A DNA stretch of 62,594 nucleotides from Microtetraspora fusca. Its GTDB lineage: Bacteria > Actinomycetota > Actinomycetes > Streptosporangiales > Streptosporangiaceae. The position numbers and the translations under genes are program-made. The stretch covers positions 1 through 62,594 of the forward strand of contig NZ_BBYK01000079.1 in the NCBI RefSeq assembly GCF_001570365.1, read 5' to 3'. This document shows, in pieces, positions 9,150 through 16,430 of the stretch. The notes under the pieces were generated by a model, which did not search any database, was not told the origin of the DNA, and saw only the letters and a program-made list of their open reading frames with translations. Every line of letters starts with the position of its first letter. Position 1 is the first letter of the stretch.

Positions 9150-9156
9150 GCCTCGG

Positions 9157-9780
9157 TCAGCGGACCCCGCGCGGGCGGAACTGGACGCTGATCCTGGGCC
9201 CCACCGGCCGTGCGGTCTTCGGGATCGCGTGCTCCCACGTGCGCTGGCAGCTCCCGCCCATGACGATGAGGTCCCCATGGCCCAGCTCGTGGCGCAGCGT
9301 CGGCCCGCCGCCGCGCGGGCGCAGCAGCAGGGAGCGCGGCGTCCCGATCGAGACGATCGCCACCATCGTGTCCTCGGTGCTCCCGCGCCCGATGGTGTCG
9401 CCGTGCCAGGCGACGCTGTCCCTGCCGTCGCGGTACAGGCACAGCCCGGCGGTGCGGAACGGCTCGCCCAACTCGGCGGCGTAGTGGGCGTTCAGCGCCT
9501 TCTTCGCCTCGTCCAGGGCGGGGTCGGGGAGGGGGCGGCCCTCCTCGTAGAAGCAGAGCAGCCGGGGCACGTCCACGACCCGGTCGTACATGTGCCGCCT
9601 CTCCGCGTGCCACGGCACCGCGTCCAGCAGCCGATCGAACAGCGCGTCCGCGCCGGAGATCCACCCCGGCCGGACGTCGATCCACGCCCCGTGGTCCAGG
9701 AGGGTGCGCTTCACCGACGACCCGAGCGGGCCCGGCCCGATCTCGTCGCCGCAGTCCAGCAGCGAACTCTGGAAGAACAC
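9157..9780 (-). CDS. AlkB-like Fe(II)/2-oxoglutarate dioxygenase
   Basis: 207 aa. The double-stranded beta-helix motifs are in order: iron-binding HxD in AWHGDTIGRG, distal His in WEHAIPK, and 2-oxoglutarate-binding Arg in GPRISVQFRPR. The family oxidatively demethylates alkylated bases, so a nucleic-acid repair role is likely. A LexA-type SOS box sits just upstream of the start (9794-9809), which supports damage-inducible repair. The gene is convergent with the peptidase gene (7-bp gap). Confidence 0.87.
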   Translation of the reverse strand: MFFQSSLLDCGDEIGPGPLGSSVKRTLLDHGAWIDVRPGWISGADALFDRLLDAVPWHAERRHMYDRVVDVPRLLCFYEEGRPLPDPALDEAKKALNAHYAAELGEPFRTAGLCLYRDGRDSVAWHGDTIGRGSTEDTMVAIVSIGTPRSLLLRPRGGGPTLRHELGHGDLIVMGGSCQRTWEHAIPKTARPVGPRISVQFRPRGVR

Positions 9781-9793
9781 CCCCTCAGTCTAA

Positions 9794-9809
9794 TCAAACG
9801 TCTGTTCGA
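9794..9809 (-). promoter_or_regulatory. LexA (SOS box)-like operator upstream of alkB-like gene
   Basis: On the minus strand the sequence reads TCGAACAGACGTTTGA, one base off the actinobacterial SOS box TCGAAC-N4-GTTCGA. It lies 14-29 bp upstream of the alkB-like start, where it would cover the promoter. Repression by LexA and induction by DNA damage follow from known LexA biology. Confidence 0.7.
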
Positions 9810-9896
9810 TCATGGTGGACGCGCCGGGCCGGACCAGGTGGGCGACGGCGCGGCCGTGGTCAGGTCGGGGCGACTCGGCCAGGACGGTCAGGCCGG

Positions 9897-11309
9897 TCAG
9901 GCCGGCGCTCCGAGGTCCGCGTCCAGGTCGGCGCCGTCCAGGTCCACGCCGAGGTCCGGCCCCCGCTTGTCGCGTGCGGCGACGATCCGGACGGCGAGGA
10001 CGTGCTTGCACGGGCCGCGCGAGCCGCGGTGGTCGTACCACCAGTCGCAGGTGCAGGAGTCCTCGCCGAGCCGCACCCGGCGGACGGATCCGTTCGAGCT
10101 CACCTCGGCGGTGTCCCCCGTCACCCGTACGGTGCCCGCCTCGACGAGGGCGCGGGCGGAGACGAGCCGGGGGTTGAGCCCGCGCACGTGGTCGCGGTCG
10201 TAGGGCAGCTCGCGGTGAAAGTGGGCGGCCTCGGCCAGGTCGTACCCCACCCGCCCGGCGACGCCGAGCTGGGTGAGGGCGGCCTTGACGCGGGCGGGCG
10301 GGAGACCGGAGCGCTCGGCGAGCAGCCCCACCTCGACGGCGGGCTCGAAGTTGAGCAGCATGCCGACCACGTCGGCGTCGTCGGCCGCCTCGTCCGTGGC
10401 CAGGTCGGCGAGCACGGCGCCCTCCCCGGAGAAGCCGCGCCACGCCTCCGGCGAGATCGCCAGCGTGTAACGCATGCCAGGCAGCTCCAGCTCCCACGCG
10501 CTCGCCGCCACCTCGGCGCCGCTCCACGCCCGGGACGCGGCCGTGGCGGCCGGGCCGTACGCCCGCAGCGAGCGGGCGAAGCGCAGCAGCGGCAGCATCG
10601 TGGCGAGCCGGTGCGGGCCGGCCAGGCACACGGCGCCGGGCGCGGGCGCGGACGTGAGCCGCAGCTCGCGCCCCGCCGGAACCGCCCACACCGTCGTGTT
10701 CTTCTTGGGCAGGCCGCGCAGGAACCGCACCGCGTGCGGGCCGGACACCTCGGCGCGCAGGTCGAACCCCGAGGCGATCACCTGCACCTCGGCGAAGCCG
10801 CGCAGCCAGCGCTCGGGCAGGGGCACCTTCTTCTCCACCACGGCGCCGTCGAGCGTCGTGACGGTCAGCTCGTCGTGGCCGACGCCGAGGTGCAGGGGGT
10901 CGCGGGCGCCCACCCGGGCCAGCGCCTCGCGCAGCGGGAGGTTGACGTCGACGTTGGTGGTGCCCCGGTCCACCACCTCGCCGTCGAGCGCGGGACCGAG
11001 CACGTCGAGCCGCGCGTAGACGCCGCCGCACGCGGAGAACGACTCGAACCTGAGCCGGTCTCCGTCACAGGTCACCACGGGGTCGCGGCTCCAGCCGGGA
11101 CGCGGCTGGTGGTAGCGGGTCAGCGCCACGTCGGCGACGGCGAGCAGGCCGGCCGCCGCCGCGGCCGCCTGGGTGACCACCCCGCTGAAGAACCGCGGAT
11201 GATCGAGCAGGCCGCGCGTGGTGCGGCCACCGGACGTCGACAACCCCAGGTGACCCTCGCTGAGCGTGGAGGGGCCGGCGTAGGAATACGCCTGCACGGC
11301 ATTCGTCAT
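9897..11309 (-). CDS. SWIM zinc-finger domain protein
   Basis: 470 aa from the ATG at 11309. The C-terminal SWIM motif C-x-C-xn-C-x-H is clear (CTCDWWYDHRGSRGPCKHVL, near residue 430), followed by a short Asp-rich tail. The rest is conserved-hypothetical in character, with no other motif I recognise. Longer frames continue upstream of 11309, but codon use and homolog-like length favour this start. SWIM domains bind DNA or proteins. In actinobacteria such proteins often sit beside AAA or VWA genes, but none is adjacent here. The specific role is unknown. Confidence 0.8.
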   Translation of the reverse strand: MTNAVQAYSYAGPSTLSEGHLGLSTSGGRTTRGLLDHPRFFSGVVTQAAAAAAGLLAVADVALTRYHQPRPGWSRDPVVTCDGDRLRFESFSACGGVYARLDVLGPALDGEVVDRGTTNVDVNLPLREALARVGARDPLHLGVGHDELTVTTLDGAVVEKKVPLPERWLRGFAEVQVIASGFDLRAEVSGPHAVRFLRGLPKKNTTVWAVPAGRELRLTSAPAPGAVCLAGPHRLATMLPLLRFARSLRAYGPAATAASRAWSGAEVAASAWELELPGMRYTLAISPEAWRGFSGEGAVLADLATDEAADDADVVGMLLNFEPAVEVGLLAERSGLPPARVKAALTQLGVAGRVGYDLAEAAHFHRELPYDRDHVRGLNPRLVSARALVEAGTVRVTGDTAEVSSNGSVRRVRLGEDSCTCDWWYDHRGSRGPCKHVLAVRIVAARDKRGPDLGVDLDGADLDADLGAPA

Positions 11310-11390
11310 GGCGGCGAGAGTAGAGATCGCCTCCGACAAAACCGGGGGACCCGCGTTTCGCCTGGTCGGGCGCGGGCCGAGGTGCGCGCC

Positions 11391-11818
11391 GTGACCGATA
11401 CGGCCGAGCGGGTACGGCGGGCCGCGCGCGACCACCTCGGGCTGACGGACCTGCGCCCCGGTCAGCTCTCCGCGATGACCGCGCTCGCGGACGGCAGGGA
11501 CACGCTGGCGGTCATGGCGTCCGGCGGCGGGAAATCGGCGATCTACCAGGTGCCGGCCGCGCTGCTGCCCGGCCCGGCACTGGTGGTGTCGCCGCTGATC
11601 GCCCTCCAGCGCGACACACCCGCGTACGGCACGAGCAGTGGGGATGGGGCGAGGTAATCCGGCGGGAGGAGGACCGGCTGACTGTGCTGTTCGACGACGC
11701 GGGATATCACGAGCCGGCGCTCGGCCCGGTGGTCGAGCAGGGCTTGCTCCGCTCGGCGGCATCGGTTCGCGATGTGGGGGCAGGGCGAACGGGAGGACCC
11801 TCACACAAGGGGAGGTGA
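11391..11818 (+). pseudogene. recQ-family helicase remnant with a large internal deletion
   Basis: A GTG start at 11391 begins a RecQ-like N-terminus: LTDLRPGQLSAMTALADG, then Walker A variant MASGGGKSAIYQ and VVSPLIALQRD. It breaks off after about 80 residues and ends at a TAA (11655-11657). From 11633, in a different frame, comes what looks like the C-terminus of actinobacterial RecQ (EQWGWGEVIRREEDRLTVLF, then VVEQGLLRS), ending in TGA at 11816-11818. The helicase core between them, roughly 400-500 codons in the family, is missing. The junction is near 11619-11633. Confidence 0.75.
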
Positions 11819-11824
11819 GCGGTC

Positions 11825-13114
11825 GTGTTCGCTGACCGGCGTGACGCCGGAACCCGCCTGGGCGAGCGGCTTCGGGACCGACTCGGGGGCGCGGACGCGG
11901 TCGTGGTGGGGCTGCCCCGGGGCGGCGTCGTGGTGGCGTACGAGGTGGCCAGGGCGCTGGGCGCTCCGCTCGACGTGATCGTGGTGCGCAAGCTGGGCGT
12001 GCCGTACCAGCCGGAGCTCGGCTTCGGGGCGATCGGGGAGGGCGGCGTGCGCGTCCTGAACCCCGACATCGTACGGCTGGCCGGTGTCACGAAAGAGCAG
12101 ATGGCCAAGGTGGAGGAGGCCGAGCGCGAGGAGCTGATCCGCCGCGCGGCCCGGTTCCGAGGGGGCCGGCCGCGGGTCGAGCCGGCCGGGCGCACGGTGA
12201 TCGTGGTGGACGACGGCGTGGCCACGGGAGGGACGGCGCGCGCGGCGTGCCGGGTGGCCCGGGGCCAGGGAGCGGCACGGGTGGTGCTCGCGGTTCCGGT
12301 GGGCGCGCCCGACACGATCGACGCGCTGCGCGAGGACGCCGACGAGGTGGTGTGCCTGCAGACGCCGCGCGACCTGTACGCGATCGGGGCCTGGTACCAC
12401 GACTTCCCGCAGACGAGCGACGAGCAGGTGGTGGAGCTGCTGCACCGGGCCGTGCAGCCGGCCGGGTTCGACGGCGAGATCGGGGTGGACGCGGAGGGCG
12501 TCCCGCTCGCCGGCCGGCTGACCGTGCCGGAGGGGGCGCGCGGGATCGTCGTGTTCGTCCACGGCAGCGGCAGCAGCCGGCACAGCCCGCGCAACCGCTA
12601 CGTGGCGGCGGCGCTCAACCGGGAGGGCCTGGGCACACTGCTGTTCGACCTGCTCACCCCGGACGAGGAGATCGACCGGGCCAACGTGTTCGACATCCGC
12701 CTGCTGGCCGACCGGCTGGTGGCGGTGACCCGCTGGCTGCGGGGCCGGCCGGAGGCCGGGGGCCTTCCGCTCGGGTACTTCGGGGCGAGCACGGGCGCCG
12801 CCGCCGCGCTGTGGGCGGCGGCGGCGCCGGACGCGGACATCGCGGCGGTCGTGTCACGCGGCGGCCGGCCGGACCTCGCGGGGGAGCGGCTGTCGGCCGT
12901 GCCCGCGCCGACGCTCCTGATCGTCGGCGGGGACGACCACGTGGTGCTCGGCCTCAACCAGGCGGCCCAGCAGCGGCTCCGCTGCGAGAACCGGCTGCGG
13001 ATCGTGCCGGGCGCGACCCACCTGTTCGAGGAGCCGGGCGCGCTCGAGGCCGTGGCCGAGCTGGCCCGCGACTGGTTCGCCGAGCACTTCGCCGCGCCGG
13101 TCACGCGTGGCTGA
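11825..13114 (+). CDS. phosphoribosyltransferase fused to an alpha/beta-hydrolase
   Basis: 429 aa. Residues about 1-215 are a type I phosphoribosyltransferase domain. VVGLPRGGVVVA begins it, and the PRPP loop is VIVVDDGVATGGT. Residues about 225-429 are a dienelactone-hydrolase-like alpha/beta fold with VVFVHGSGSSRHSPRN, nucleophile region GYFGASTGAAAA, Asp in IVGGDDHVV and His in GATHLFEEP. The start is GTG at 11825 with GGAGG nine bases upstream. Such fusions are known in actinobacteria and elsewhere, but substrates are not established. The stop codon of the recQ remnant falls inside its ribosome-binding region. Confidence 0.85.
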   Translation: MFADRRDAGTRLGERLRDRLGGADAVVVGLPRGGVVVAYEVARALGAPLDVIVVRKLGVPYQPELGFGAIGEGGVRVLNPDIVRLAGVTKEQMAKVEEAEREELIRRAARFRGGRPRVEPAGRTVIVVDDGVATGGTARAACRVARGQGAARVVLAVPVGAPDTIDALREDADEVVCLQTPRDLYAIGAWYHDFPQTSDEQVVELLHRAVQPAGFDGEIGVDAEGVPLAGRLTVPEGARGIVVFVHGSGSSRHSPRNRYVAAALNREGLGTLLFDLLTPDEEIDRANVFDIRLLADRLVAVTRWLRGRPEAGGLPLGYFGASTGAAAALWAAAAPDADIAAVVSRGGRPDLAGERLSAVPAPTLLIVGGDDHVVLGLNQAAQQRLRCENRLRIVPGATHLFEEPGALEAVAELARDWFAEHFAAPVTRG

Positions 13115-13225
13115 TCATCACGTGCTTGCTCCAGTTGGAGGGGCCGAAGAAGACGCCCTCTCGCCGGAGCGCGGGTCGCGGCTCTCCCCGGCGATCACGT
13201 TGCGGAGGGTGTCCGGCGTGTCCAT
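13101..13225 (-). pseudogene. remnant of an unidentified gene (N- and C-terminal pieces only)
   Basis: An ATG at 13225, with GGAG just upstream and 13 bp after the ferredoxin-reductase stop, starts a believable protein (MDTPDTLRNVIAGE). The frame degenerates after about 22 codons. In a second frame a believable C-terminus appears (REGVFFGPSNWSKHVMISHA) and stops at 13101-13103, overlapping the end of the hydrolase gene. This looks like a gene whose middle was lost. The LRN-x-I-x-GE start and KHVM end faintly recall aldehyde dehydrogenases, but I cannot assign it. Confidence 0.45.
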
Positions 13226-13238
13226 CGGTTCTCCTGGG

Positions 13239-14429
13239 TCAGGCGGCCACAGGGGCGCGCATCAGCTCGGCGCGGTAGCGCGCGACGGCGGACGGGAGGC
13301 CGATCAGCACGACGCCGACGAGTGCGCCGCCGTCGTGGTAGCCGACCACGACCTCGCCGTCGAGGTCGCCGTCGAGGACCCGGATGTCGTCCGCGCCGAG
13401 CGCCGGGGCGCCGAACGACTGGATCCGCAGGTCGTACTGGTCGCTCCAGAACGTGGGCAGCGGCGCGAACGGCGCCGGTTCGGGCGCGCCCAGCCCGAGG
13501 TCGGCGAGCAGGGTGACCGCGGCGCGCTTGGCCGTGTCGGTCGGGATGCTCCAGTGCTCGACCCGCCGCGCCACGTCGTCGTAGCGCGGGTTGGGGAAGC
13601 GGGCCACGTCGCCCACCGCGACCACGCCGGACCGCCCCTCGACGCGCAGCGCGTTGTCGCACAGCACGCCGTCGGACAGGTCGAGGCCGTTGCCGTCGAG
13701 CCACTCGGTGTTGGACGCCGAGCCGACCGCCTCCACGACGACGTCGGCGTCGAGCCGGGTGCCGTCGGACAGCTCGGCCCCGGCGACCCGGCCCTCGCCG
13801 AAGAAGGCCGCGACGGTACGGCCCAGCAGGAACCGGACGCCGCGCGCCTCGTGGCGGCGCTGGAGGGCGGCCCCGAGGTCGTCGCCGAGCGGGCGGCGCA
13901 TCGGCACCGCCTCCGGCGCGACCACGGTCACGTCGGCGCCGAGGATCCGCGCCGTCGCGGCGACCTCGCATCCGATGAACCCGGCCCCGATCACCAGCAC
14001 CCGGGCGCCGGGGCCCAGCTCGCCGCGCAGCGTGCGGGCGTCCTCGATGGTGCGCACCACGTGCCTGCCCCGGGCCGGGCCCGGAGTGGGCAGCCGCCGC
14101 GGCCGCATCCCGGTGGCGACCACCAGGCCGTCGTAGGCCAGCTCGGCGCCGTCGGCGAGCCGTACGGCTCCCGCGGCGAGATCGGCGGAGGCGATCGGGA
14201 CGCCGAGCCGCCAGGTCACGTCGGCGACGGCCGGGCGCAGCCGGAACGCGACCGCCTCGTGGGTCACCTCCGAGGCGAGGGCCTCCTTGGAGAGCGGCGG
14301 CCGGTTGTACGGCATGTGGATCTCGTCGCCCACGGCGACGATTTCTCCCATGAATCCGGAGGCGCGCAGCCGCTCGGCCGCGCGCAGGCCGCCCATCGAG
14401 GCGCCCGCGATCAGGATGCGCCGGCTCAT
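13239..14429 (-). CDS. FAD-dependent ferredoxin reductase
   Basis: 396 aa. The N-terminal FAD-binding motif is GASMGGLRAAERLR. A second NAD(P)-binding Rossmann motif is VLVIGAGFIGCEVAA, and the second FAD motif is GVVAVGDVARF. The order matches the pyridine-nucleotide-disulfide family that feeds P450 ferredoxins and ring dioxygenases. A single-cluster ferredoxin gene lies 5 bp upstream in the same operon. With that ferredoxin it should pass electrons from NAD(P)H to the P450 encoded at 23.3 kb, whose operon shares the same operator. The start is ATG at 14429. Confidence 0.92.
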   Translation of the reverse strand: MSRRILIAGASMGGLRAAERLRASGFMGEIVAVGDEIHMPYNRPPLSKEALASEVTHEAVAFRLRPAVADVTWRLGVPIASADLAAGAVRLADGAELAYDGLVVATGMRPRRLPTPGPARGRHVVRTIEDARTLRGELGPGARVLVIGAGFIGCEVAATARILGADVTVVAPEAVPMRRPLGDDLGAALQRRHEARGVRFLLGRTVAAFFGEGRVAGAELSDGTRLDADVVVEAVGSASNTEWLDGNGLDLSDGVLCDNALRVEGRSGVVAVGDVARFPNPRYDDVARRVEHWSIPTDTAKRAAVTLLADLGLGAPEPAPFAPLPTFWSDQYDLRIQSFGAPALGADDIRVLDGDLDGEVVVGYHDGGALVGVVLIGLPSAVARYRAELMRAPVAA

Positions 14430-14434
14430 CGCGC

Positions 14435-14623
14435 TCAGTCCTCGATCGTGATGGCCTGCAGCGGGCAGACGTCGGCGGCCTCCTCGACGGCGTCGCGCAG
14501 CGACTCGTCGGGCTCCGCCACGTAGACCAGCCGGCCGTTCTCGTTGATCTGGAAGACCTCGGGGGCGGAGAAGACGCACTGCCCGTGGTCCTTGCAGACG
14601 TCCATGTCGACGACGACCTTCAT
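14435..14623 (-). CDS. P450-type single-cluster ferredoxin
   Basis: 62 aa. The cluster motif reads C-x2-H-x2-C (Cys10, His13, Cys16) and ends with Cys53-Pro. The second usual Cys is replaced by His, as in actinobacterial ferredoxins that serve cytochromes P450 and carry a 3Fe-4S or unusual 4Fe-4S cluster. It lies 5 bp upstream of the ferredoxin reductase and 20 bp downstream of the FAH-family gene. It is the probable electron carrier to the P450 in this cluster. Confidence 0.93.
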   Translation of the reverse strand: MKVVVDMDVCKDHGQCVFSAPEVFQINENGRLVYVAEPDESLRDAVEEAADVCPLQAITIED

Positions 14624-14643
14624 GGTGGAACTCCTTGTGGTGA

Positions 14644-15489
14644 TTAACGCTTCGGGGGGCGGACGCCGCGGAACTCCCAGTCGCCGCCGAAGGCGGTGGA
14701 GATGACCTCCTCCGACTCGGTCGGCTGGGCGCCGCAGTCGTCACGGATGGGGGCGGGCCCCTGGACCACGTGGTTGCGCAGCGTGCCGAGGCCCTCGACC
14801 TCGACCTCGACCACGTCGCCCGGCTGGACCGGCCGCGAGTTGGCCGGAGTGCCCGACAGCAGCACGTCGCCCGGGTAGAGCGTGATCGTGCGGGCGATGT
14901 CGGCGACGAGATAGTGCATGTCCCACTCCATCTCGTCGGTGGAGCCGTCCTGGGCGACCTCGCCGTTGACGTACGTGCGCAGCCGCTTGCCGCGGAAGTC
15001 CCAGTCGGTGACGAGGCCGGGGCCGAGCGGGCAGAGCGTGTCGGAGCCCTTCACCCGCAGCATCGAACCGGCGTCGGTGTCGCGGAAGTCGTGCAGGCCG
15101 TAGTCGTTGCCCACCGTGTAGCCGGCGATGTAGTCCCCGGCCTCCTGCGGCGAGATGTTGCGTGCGGTGCGGCCGATCACGATGGCCACCTCGCCCTCGT
15201 AGTTGAGGTACTTGCACCGCTCGGGACGGACGATCGCGCCCTTGTGCCCGTTCAGCGCCGAGGTCGGCTTGTGGAAGTACGTCGGCGCCGGGGGCAGCGA
15301 GGTCATGAACTCCTCGACCCGGCTGCGGTGGTTCAGGTGGACGGCGATGATCTTGCTGGGCACGCTCGGCGGCAGGTGGACGGCGTCCTCGACGCCCACC
15401 ACGCGGCCGTCGGCGCTGACCAGCTCGGCACCCTCGCGGCGCACCTGGGTGGCGGCGCCGTCCAGGAGGATCCTGCGGTACTCGGGCAT
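14644..15489 (-). CDS. fumarylacetoacetate hydrolase-family enzyme (HpaG-like isomerase/decarboxylase)
   Basis: 281 aa. The FAH catalytic region is recognisable: YFHKPTSALNGH, then YEGEVAIVIGRTARNI with the metal-binding Glu residues, GYTVGNDYGLHDFR and GDVLLSGTP. It overlaps the extradiol dioxygenase gene by one base (TGATG), so the two are translationally coupled. In the homoprotocatechuate pathway a FAH-fold enzyme decarboxylates or isomerises 5-carboxymethyl-2-hydroxymuconate products, and I infer that role here. Substrate specificity cannot be read, and acylpyruvate hydrolase activity is an alternative. Confidence 0.88.
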   Translation of the reverse strand: MPEYRRILLDGAATQVRREGAELVSADGRVVGVEDAVHLPPSVPSKIIAVHLNHRSRVEEFMTSLPPAPTYFHKPTSALNGHKGAIVRPERCKYLNYEGEVAIVIGRTARNISPQEAGDYIAGYTVGNDYGLHDFRDTDAGSMLRVKGSDTLCPLGPGLVTDWDFRGKRLRTYVNGEVAQDGSTDEMEWDMHYLVADIARTITLYPGDVLLSGTPANSRPVQPGDVVEVEVEGLGTLRNHVVQGPAPIRDDCGAQPTESEEVISTAFGGDWEFRGVRPPKR

Positions 15490-16430
15490 CAACGGGTCCC
15501 TTCGAGGGTGAACGGGTAGGGGTACGGGTCGCCCGAGCTGTCGGTCGCCCGGGGCGCGGCGAAGCCGCCCTCCGGCCGGTCGAACCAGACGTGCACCTGG
15601 CCGGTCCCCGTGGCGTTCTCGTAGTCGCTGTACTGCCGGCCGGGCGCGGTGAAGTCGTGCTCGCCGAGCGCCCCGGCCATCATCAGGTAGTGGCCGAACC
15701 GCCCCTCGGGCTTGAAGCGGTAGAAGTCCTCCATCGTGTCGAGCACGCGGGGGTGGTCGCCGGCGAGCATCCACGCGATGCGCTCCTCGTCGGCGGCCCG
15801 CGCCTCGGGGGTGCGGACGTGCGACGGGTCGCTCGACTCGTGCGCGCGCACGTGGCGCAGCGGCCAGAACATGTGCGAGAGAGCGCCGGACGCGATCAGC
15901 AGCACCTTGCGGTCGCTCGCCGCGACGGCCTCGCCGACCGCGCGGCCGAGCCGCAGGTTGTCCTCGGTCTCGGCGGTCTGGCACATGCCGATCGAGATCC
16001 ACCGCTTGCCCTCGACGCCGAGGTACTTCCACAGGTTGACTGTGGCGTAGAAGATCGGCAGGTGGTGGTCGTCGATCGCGGTGATCCAGGTGGCGTGCCG
16101 GTCCTGGTACGACGCGATCAGACGGGCCAGCTCCGGGTCGCCGGGGAAGTCGTACGGGATCCGGCACATGCCGCGGGGCAGCTCCTCGGAGGTGAAGAGG
16201 CCGGAGCGGCGGTCCTGCGCGGTCACCACGAACTCGAACGTGGTCGCCCAGTGCGAGTCGAAGACGATCACGGTGTCGTAGTCGACCGCGTCGAAGACCT
16301 CTTCCCGCAGGCGGCGCAGCCCGGGGACGATGCTGATCTCCTTGCCCTCGTTGAGCTCCTTGCGGACCTCGAGGGGCAGCATGACCGTCGGGGCGTGGGC
16401 GAGGATGCCCGCGCCGACGATTTCACCCAT
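15489..16430 (-). CDS. hpaD: LigB-class extradiol dioxygenase, HpaD-like (3,4-dihydroxyphenylacetate 2,3-dioxygenase)
   Basis: 313 aa. It matches the E. coli HpaD pattern throughout. Metal His12 lies in GILAHAPTV and His60 in VIVFDSHWATT. GLFTSEELP, then ASGALSHMFWP, and YENATGTGQVHVWF near the C-terminus also fit. Class III extradiol enzymes use Fe(II) to open catechol rings next to the hydroxyls. The neighbouring aldehyde dehydrogenase and FAH-family genes are the next enzymes of the homoprotocatechuate pathway, which supports the substrate. A substituted or amide-linked catechol remains possible. Confidence 0.88.
   Translation of the reverse strand: MGEIVGAGILAHAPTVMLPLEVRKELNEGKEISIVPGLRRLREEVFDAVDYDTVIVFDSHWATTFEFVVTAQDRRSGLFTSEELPRGMCRIPYDFPGDPELARLIASYQDRHATWITAIDDHHLPIFYATVNLWKYLGVEGKRWISIGMCQTAETEDNLRLGRAVGEAVAASDRKVLLIASGALSHMFWPLRHVRAHESSDPSHVRTPEARAADEERIAWMLAGDHPRVLDTMEDFYRFKPEGRFGHYLMMAGALGEHDFTAPGRQYSDYENATGTGQVHVWFDRPEGGFAAPRATDSSGDPYPYPFTLEGTR

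Noticed and set aside
11391-11818. Programmed frameshift joining the two recQ pieces
   Set aside because: Even if the frames were joined, several hundred codons of helicase core would be missing.
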